Below are positions 59,255 to 64,000 of a stretch of DNA of 64,000 nucleotides, in pieces. The stretch is from the NCBI GenBank assembly GCA_000827265.1, contig KN834775.1:312707-376706 (forward strand). Direction: 5' to 3'. This DNA is from Collybiopsis luxurians FD-317 M1 (taxonomy: Eukaryota > Basidiomycota > Agaricomycetes > Agaricales > Omphalotaceae). The notes beneath the pieces are model-generated. The model was not told the DNA's origin, made no database searches, and saw only the letters and a list, made by a program, of their open reading frames with translations. The translations under genes and the position numbers were made by a program. Within the stretch, counting starts at the first letter, position 1, and each line of letters opens with the position of its first letter.

Positions 59255-61569
59255 GCACTATTTAATAGATCTGTTGCCCGCTTATTTCAATCAATTGAAT
59301 ATCTCTGAATACGGCCTCCAGGCTTCAAGGAGGCTTCAATAGACATAGCCTCGGTTTTGTGAGTTGACATGAATCTTTCTCAATTTGGAAGATCAGAGAT
59401 TTGGGGAAAAAAAAAAATCTACGTTATGTAAGTGGCTTATGCCTGATTCTCGGAGCTGCAAATCGCATCAAAAAACGCGTTTCCGCAAGACTTAAGAAGC
59501 TTGCTCATCTTGAGCTTACACAGGGCTGCTCGACTTCAAATGCCAACGTCCCGGAATAACTCGAATCTCGATGTTTTGATGCCGGCGTCTCCTGGTAACC
59601 CGGTATGGAGCGTGGGACCCCATATGTATGATACGGTACAATCTGTCGAGGCGGGAGAGAGCATCTAAAGAAGCATGTTACATTTATACTCACTAACTGG
59701 TGACTCAAAGTCCTTGCATATACCGAGGCCTCGAAATATCAGTGCACAGCCACATCAGCGATTTTCAGGAACTAACTTGGTGTTTCTTTTGCACCACTTC
59801 TTGGAACACAAAGAACATTCCACTTTCCTTGCTCAATTCTCCCTTTTTGGGTGACCAATCCGCAGATCTCGGAAATCTACGTCTCCGCCGTAGAAAGCTT
59901 GGTCAGGGACGCGCGCTACATATAGGTCTCGACCAGCTTCCGAAGCTCACTCTCTTAGCGTAGGAGTTGACAACACTTAAACCTTGTTCGACTTGGCCTT
60001 TGCGAAATTGGGAAGCTTGAACATTACATAGAGTCTGCTATTGTATAAATCATTCAATGTTATATAATTCTAACGATAGTTCAGAGTACTAATACCCAGA
60101 CGGAGACGTACAAGTTTGGTGCAATGGGGAGCAGCCCTTACTCCCTGCGGGGAGATCTCTTTTAGGACTCCGGCCCTGTCGACCAAAATCGCAGAATGCA
60201 GCCTAATTTTTTTCAGAGGCGGAAGTATGAAAGCAGTATATGTACATACGAACGATAACAACGATCACGTCCTTGGAGACTGACGCGTTACAGTAGGCTA
60301 CAGTTTGACATGTGAGCTTCTGGGCGTCCACTTCTACTTCTGATTGTCAACTTGGATGGATGGAATCTTCAGACCTACGAACATATTCTTTTTATTTTCG
60401 GACACAACCCAAGGGTGGGAGAACTCAGGGAGAACTTGAATATCACTTCCACAGGTGACCGCGCCTTAGGACGTTTCAGAACCTTCCCTTTCTCTGGAGA
60501 CTTGATTCCATTTAAGTCAAACAAATGGAATAACTGTTGGTTACGGTGCCAGGAAGGTGTTTTTTTTAAATGCCCAGATTCTCCCCGGTTTTACCATACG
60601 AGGAGAACTTCCGAACGACATTTGAGCCCGAACCCGACGTTGGACCGCATGGCTGTTGAAGCTTATCGTGCCCGCAGACTGATTGCCTGGTTTGGAGAGT
60701 TCGCATCGTTTTCCAGCTTCGCCTACGTAGAAGAGGAGCGTGACCGTTCTCCGCATTTATGTGGAACTCTACGCGTATTTAAGTAGCACTACATAAGTGA
60801 GAATGCATGATAATAATGAAGCTCCGCTCTTAAAACGACAGCCCATCATCCTGAAAATTTAGGTCTGGGACTAAACTTGACAAGGTGGTCTAGACCCTAG
60901 AGTTTCTAAGCTTTATAGGCTCAGAAAGTCTCAAGGACGCATCCTCTTTCGCCCTTCACGCTATTTTTACCTAGGCGACCATTTCCTCGTTGCCGTATAT
61001 GGTAAGTACCTTCCTTTTTCGTACACGTCTTCCGGCGTTCTGCATTTCTTTTCTTGCCTTCACTCTTCCGCCCTAGCCGCCAATGAACTAAGGTTTGGCG
61101 ATAAAAAATCTCTGGGTTCTATTCGGTCTCTCTCAAACATGCAGCGTACGAGTCCGACTCCGAGATCGTCAACAATAATTGCATGTTTCAATTTATGATA
61201 TGTATGCGATCCGAGGAGGAAGCTTTGATCATTATGTGTCGTCGATTTCAATGTACGACTAGATTGTGGAGTGACTATCAATCACAACTGCCCGGAAATC
61301 GAGGAAGCACAAAATGCTGTGTATTGGTGTGTAGCGGGGAAATCACTCCGGCGCGCGTAATACATAGAGTACACCTGTCTGGTAAGGATATATACATGCT
61401 CGACCAAAAATGACCAGACAGCAACAAAAAATAGTTTAATGATCGACTGTGTTTACGAAACTTTGCGGTGGGTTCTGCCAAGCGAATCCCAGTAACGGAA
61501 AGGAAAGATGTCCGGAAAAGGCAAGAAGAAAGAACAGGAAGGGAGACCTCGGGTATTTGCAACTACGAC
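59255..61569. other. Gene-poor region with unresolved frames
   Basis: About 2.3 kb without a supported gene. A plus frame at 60352-60786 lacks an ATG but runs 144 codons; it has no recognised domain. A minus frame at 60070-60261 (PPLKKIRLHSAILVDRAG) has LRR/F-box flavour. A minus frame near 61060-61280 reads KLKHAIIVDDLGVGLVRCM. At about 61010 a plus-strand ATG is followed at once by GTAAGT, the same shape as the ATG-only first exon of the H2A gene, but no downstream frame supports a gene. Likely intergenic sequence with gene relics. Confidence 0.3.
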
Positions 61570-63234
61570 TCACTTCGCAGGCGTCAATGTCAACAGCAAG
61601 CTCTGTCCTTCGTCCAAACTAGCACTTAAGTGGTCGGAGGCAACGCCGAGACTCTGATCCTTCCAAACATCTAGGACATTGAATTTGCCTGATATTCCCA
61701 AATCCCTCCAAGAGACAGTTACATTTTGGACACCTGTGAGACTGGTATTGAAACCTCCTTGGCCTAGGTCGGGTCCGTAGTTGGCGAGGAGTACGACAGC
61801 CTTGCCTGTTTCATCTGGACCACCTATCCACGCTTGCAGCTGCTGGGAAGTTGAATTACCTGTCCCAGGGTTTCTTGGGCGCATCGGACGCTGAGCCGCA
61901 AAATCTCCGACACTGAGTGCGTTTGTATTGGTCAGGATAGCTTTTCCAGTCGCTAAAACATAATACGGCGATATTCGTAACGCGTTCAACTTTTTTGTCA
62001 AGGATAGAACTCACTGTCAAGGTTTGTCAAATCATTTCCGATTATGAGATTTGCCGCTGCCCCCAACCAATGGCTCATAATGCTGAATCGCTGATCATCC
62101 GTCACTCCATCCTCTTGAGGGGAGTTGCCTACAAACAGATTGTCCATATCCGGATAGATGGTGAGGTCTTCATTCTGGGATGTATGCAAAGAAATGTACT
62201 GGCGGTAATTGTCGATAGCTCTTTGAACGGTGGCCCAAGCAGTGAAGGAAGTAGAAGTGGCTCCAGCGTTGTTAATATCTTGATCTGTACGCATGGAGTC
62301 TGCGTTTCCCTCCCATATAGCATAGTCGGTTGGGTCGCGCGCAAGCTTCCAGCTTATATCGAGGCGCATCTGTCGGCCGGTCTTCTCTATGGCACTGCGG
62401 TACGCAGGGACTGCTAGAGACTCGTTAGCCGGGAGATTGACGCCATTGTCAGGCGATCCGGGAGTTATAAAGTCGAGTTTGATGAAGTCAACTCCCCTAC
62501 ATTCAATTTCAGACACGGTTCGTGATACACTTCCCACTCAGACTTACCACGAAGCAAAAAGCGCAACTACAGAGTCGTGCCATTGCTGTACACCGTCGGC
62601 ACCATAGTTCCAGTTACAGCGACTGAGACCGTTGTCTCCAGAACAAACCGAGCCGATAGTAATGTTCGTATCTAGGATCGTCTTGTTCTCGTCGGCGATA
62701 AACCCTCCAGGAACAACGTAAACGCCTAGTTTCAAGCCTAGCGAGTCAAACTAACATTTAGATTTTCGCGTATGCACAAAAACGGACTCGCGGCGTACCC
62801 TCGCTATGAAGATGGTTCGCGAGATCGGGTATATTAAATGACGTGTTGTCATAAATAATCCGCCCAAACTCATCTCCGTTTGCTCCTACGGACCAACCAG
62901 AGTCGAGCGAACAGTACACATAGCCAAGTTTAGCGAGACCAGTAGAGACCAAAGAGTCACACTGTATCTCAACGTTGGTTTGGTTAAACGAGAATGACGG
63001 GTCAGTAGCGGCATTGGCTTGTATGCCGAAGGAATTCCATCCTCTGGAGCTAGAAGAGAAGAAATAGATAGAAAAGTTACTTATCCAATATCTCTCAATC
63101 GCACCGATTTAAGGTGGTCGTACCTAGAGGTGAAGCCGCCGGGAGTTTTGGATATGGTAAGGGAATATAAAGGAATGGATGCTGCAGCTGCAGCAGCACG
63201 AGCTACAGCGCGAGGGATATACATGGCTCAAAGA
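61570..63234 (-). CDS. Alpha-galactosidase, GH27
   Basis: Secreted glycoside hydrolase that removes alpha-1,6-linked galactose from galactomannan or oligosaccharides. Five exons, about 440 aa. A signal peptide precedes the enzyme (MYIPRAVARAAAAAASIPLY). GH27 landmarks: RGWNSFGIQANAA, LGYVYCSLDSGWSVG, LKLGVYVVPGGF, SWGVDFIKLDFITPG at the nucleophile strand, and the acid/base region DISWKLARDPTDYAIWEG ... MRTDQDI. The active-site metal-free Asp pair therefore appears intact. Then come PDMDNLFVGN and MSHWLGAAANLIIGNDL, and a C-terminal beta domain (VLLANYGPDLGQGGFNTSL; LDEGQSLLLTLTPAK). No carbohydrate-binding module is attached. All four introns are GT-AG and in phase. Confidence 0.92.
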
Positions 63235-64000
63235 GTGACTGATTGAAGGAATGGAAAGGAAAGGAGGAATGAGCCAAGCGAGTACCCCTAACGAGGTTAT
63301 ATGCGAATCGTAACGGCATTAACCACTCAAAGAGCATCGAACTATAATCAATAATCCTCGATCTGGCGAGAACCGAGAAGTCATTTCAAAGTAGTACCAT
63401 GCATCCTGCAAGGTACTGGGAGCAAGAGCACAAATGCAGCCTATTCTCATTTGGTACTCGAAAAAAAGCTCACCAACTTTGTTAGCCTCGGGCCCGTGAC
63501 GGTGCTTCTTTACCTCGAAATAGCCTTTCCCATATACCTGTCAAACATTACAAATACCTGAGTGGAGTTGCATATGCGCTGATCAAAGCAAACGGCCGTG
63601 GACTTAAGCTTCATCATCTCCTGACGGTGCAAATCAAGAAAGAATCACATCTAAAGCATGAAGCCATGGTCACAAGTGATACAGAAAAGCCTGTTAGCAT
63701 CTGATTTTGAGTATTGCCCTGGATAAATTTGCAACGTCAAGGATGGTCCGGATATAGATATTTTGCTTCGAAAAACAAACTGGTATACGAAGGGTACTAC
63801 ATGACTGCTTACAGCGAATGGAAGAACATCTATGCTGGGGGGACTCATGGGAAAGTAGGGAGGGGGATAGACAAGAACTCAGTCTCTGGTCAGCGGAATC
63901 ATCGGGTGAGCCGGAACCTTGAAGAAGGACTATAAGATGCAAGGGCACCATGCTGCACCCATCCGTTCTCGCAAAACGATCAATCTGCTGAGACTCGTCG
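63235..64000 (-). other. Window edge, possible partial minus-strand gene
   Basis: The first bases are the alpha-galactosidase promoter. From 63319 to the edge several minus-strand frames look coding but conflict: LDLHRQEMMKLKSTAVCF and a following CFDQRICNSTQ (near 63560-63640), GYFEVKKHRHGPEANK (63480-63540), and AWYYFEMTSRFSPDRG with a stop at 63319. A plus-strand frame at 63714-63935 (YFASKNKLVYEGYYMTAY) competes. The family is not recognised and the start would lie outside the window. Confidence 0.25.

Noticed and set aside
61139..61198. Short plus-strand frame ending ...ACFNL, considered as a pheromone precursor
   Set aside because: Only 19 codons, and the last residues do not fit a CaaX motif.
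1..64000. Transposable elements, CRISPR arrays, rRNA, viral insertions
   Set aside because: No reverse transcriptase, integrase or transposase frames, no regular spaced repeats and no rRNA-like sequence were seen by eye.

Overview
The window is nuclear DNA of a filamentous basidiomycete, most likely an Agaricomycete. Genes on both strands are packed closely and broken by many short introns, typically 48-70 nt; I could place about 120. The gene content is fungal: an STE3-type pheromone receptor, a Zds-type protein, a MAT-type HMG-box factor, MZT1, TMA16 and a vacuolar M20 carboxypeptidase. I see no operons, transposon, rRNA or CRISPR array. Gene models were built by hand from reading frames, splice sites and remembered family sequences, so interior exon borders are good but start codons are less certain.

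Layout. 0-10 kb: end of an Arg/Asp-rich gene (-), FIS1 (+), M50B-like membrane peptidase (-), a divergent histone H2A (+), carboxypeptidase S (-), ABC half-transporter (+). 10-15 kb: a small secreted Kex2-type precursor (-), a poorly resolved stretch, an HMG-box factor (-). 15-24 kb: an F-BAR/DEP/RhoGAP protein (+), an intron-containing tRNA-Gly, an SH3-PX-BAR sorting nexin (-), an MFS sugar transporter (-). 24-34 kb: RAD1/XPF (+), a DUF6697-like unknown (+), MZT1 (+), a Zds-type protein (+). 35-48 kb: STE3-like receptor (-), SRPK-like kinase (+), TMA16 (+), an NTF2-like small protein (-), SF3B1 (+), mL44 (+). 48-59 kb: a CCCH/RRM/RING-IBR protein (-), AP-1 gamma-adaptin (+), a three-repeat Myb factor (-). 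59-64 kb: a gene-poor stretch, a GH27 alpha-galactosidase (-), an unresolved edge.

Most genes are unrelated housekeeping functions: membrane traffic (AP-1 gamma, sorting nexin, RhoGAP), RNA processing (SF3B1, SRPK, CCCH protein), mitochondria (FIS1, mL44), DNA repair (XPF) and spindle assembly (MZT1). No multi-gene pathway or new system is evident. The most interesting items are the divergent H2A, the secreted precursor with repeated PSW(K/M)R motifs, the six-CCCH/RRM/RING-IBR protein with clustered WG motifs, the RhoGAP protein whose arginine-finger position reads Glu, and an unusually high share of GC-AG introns.
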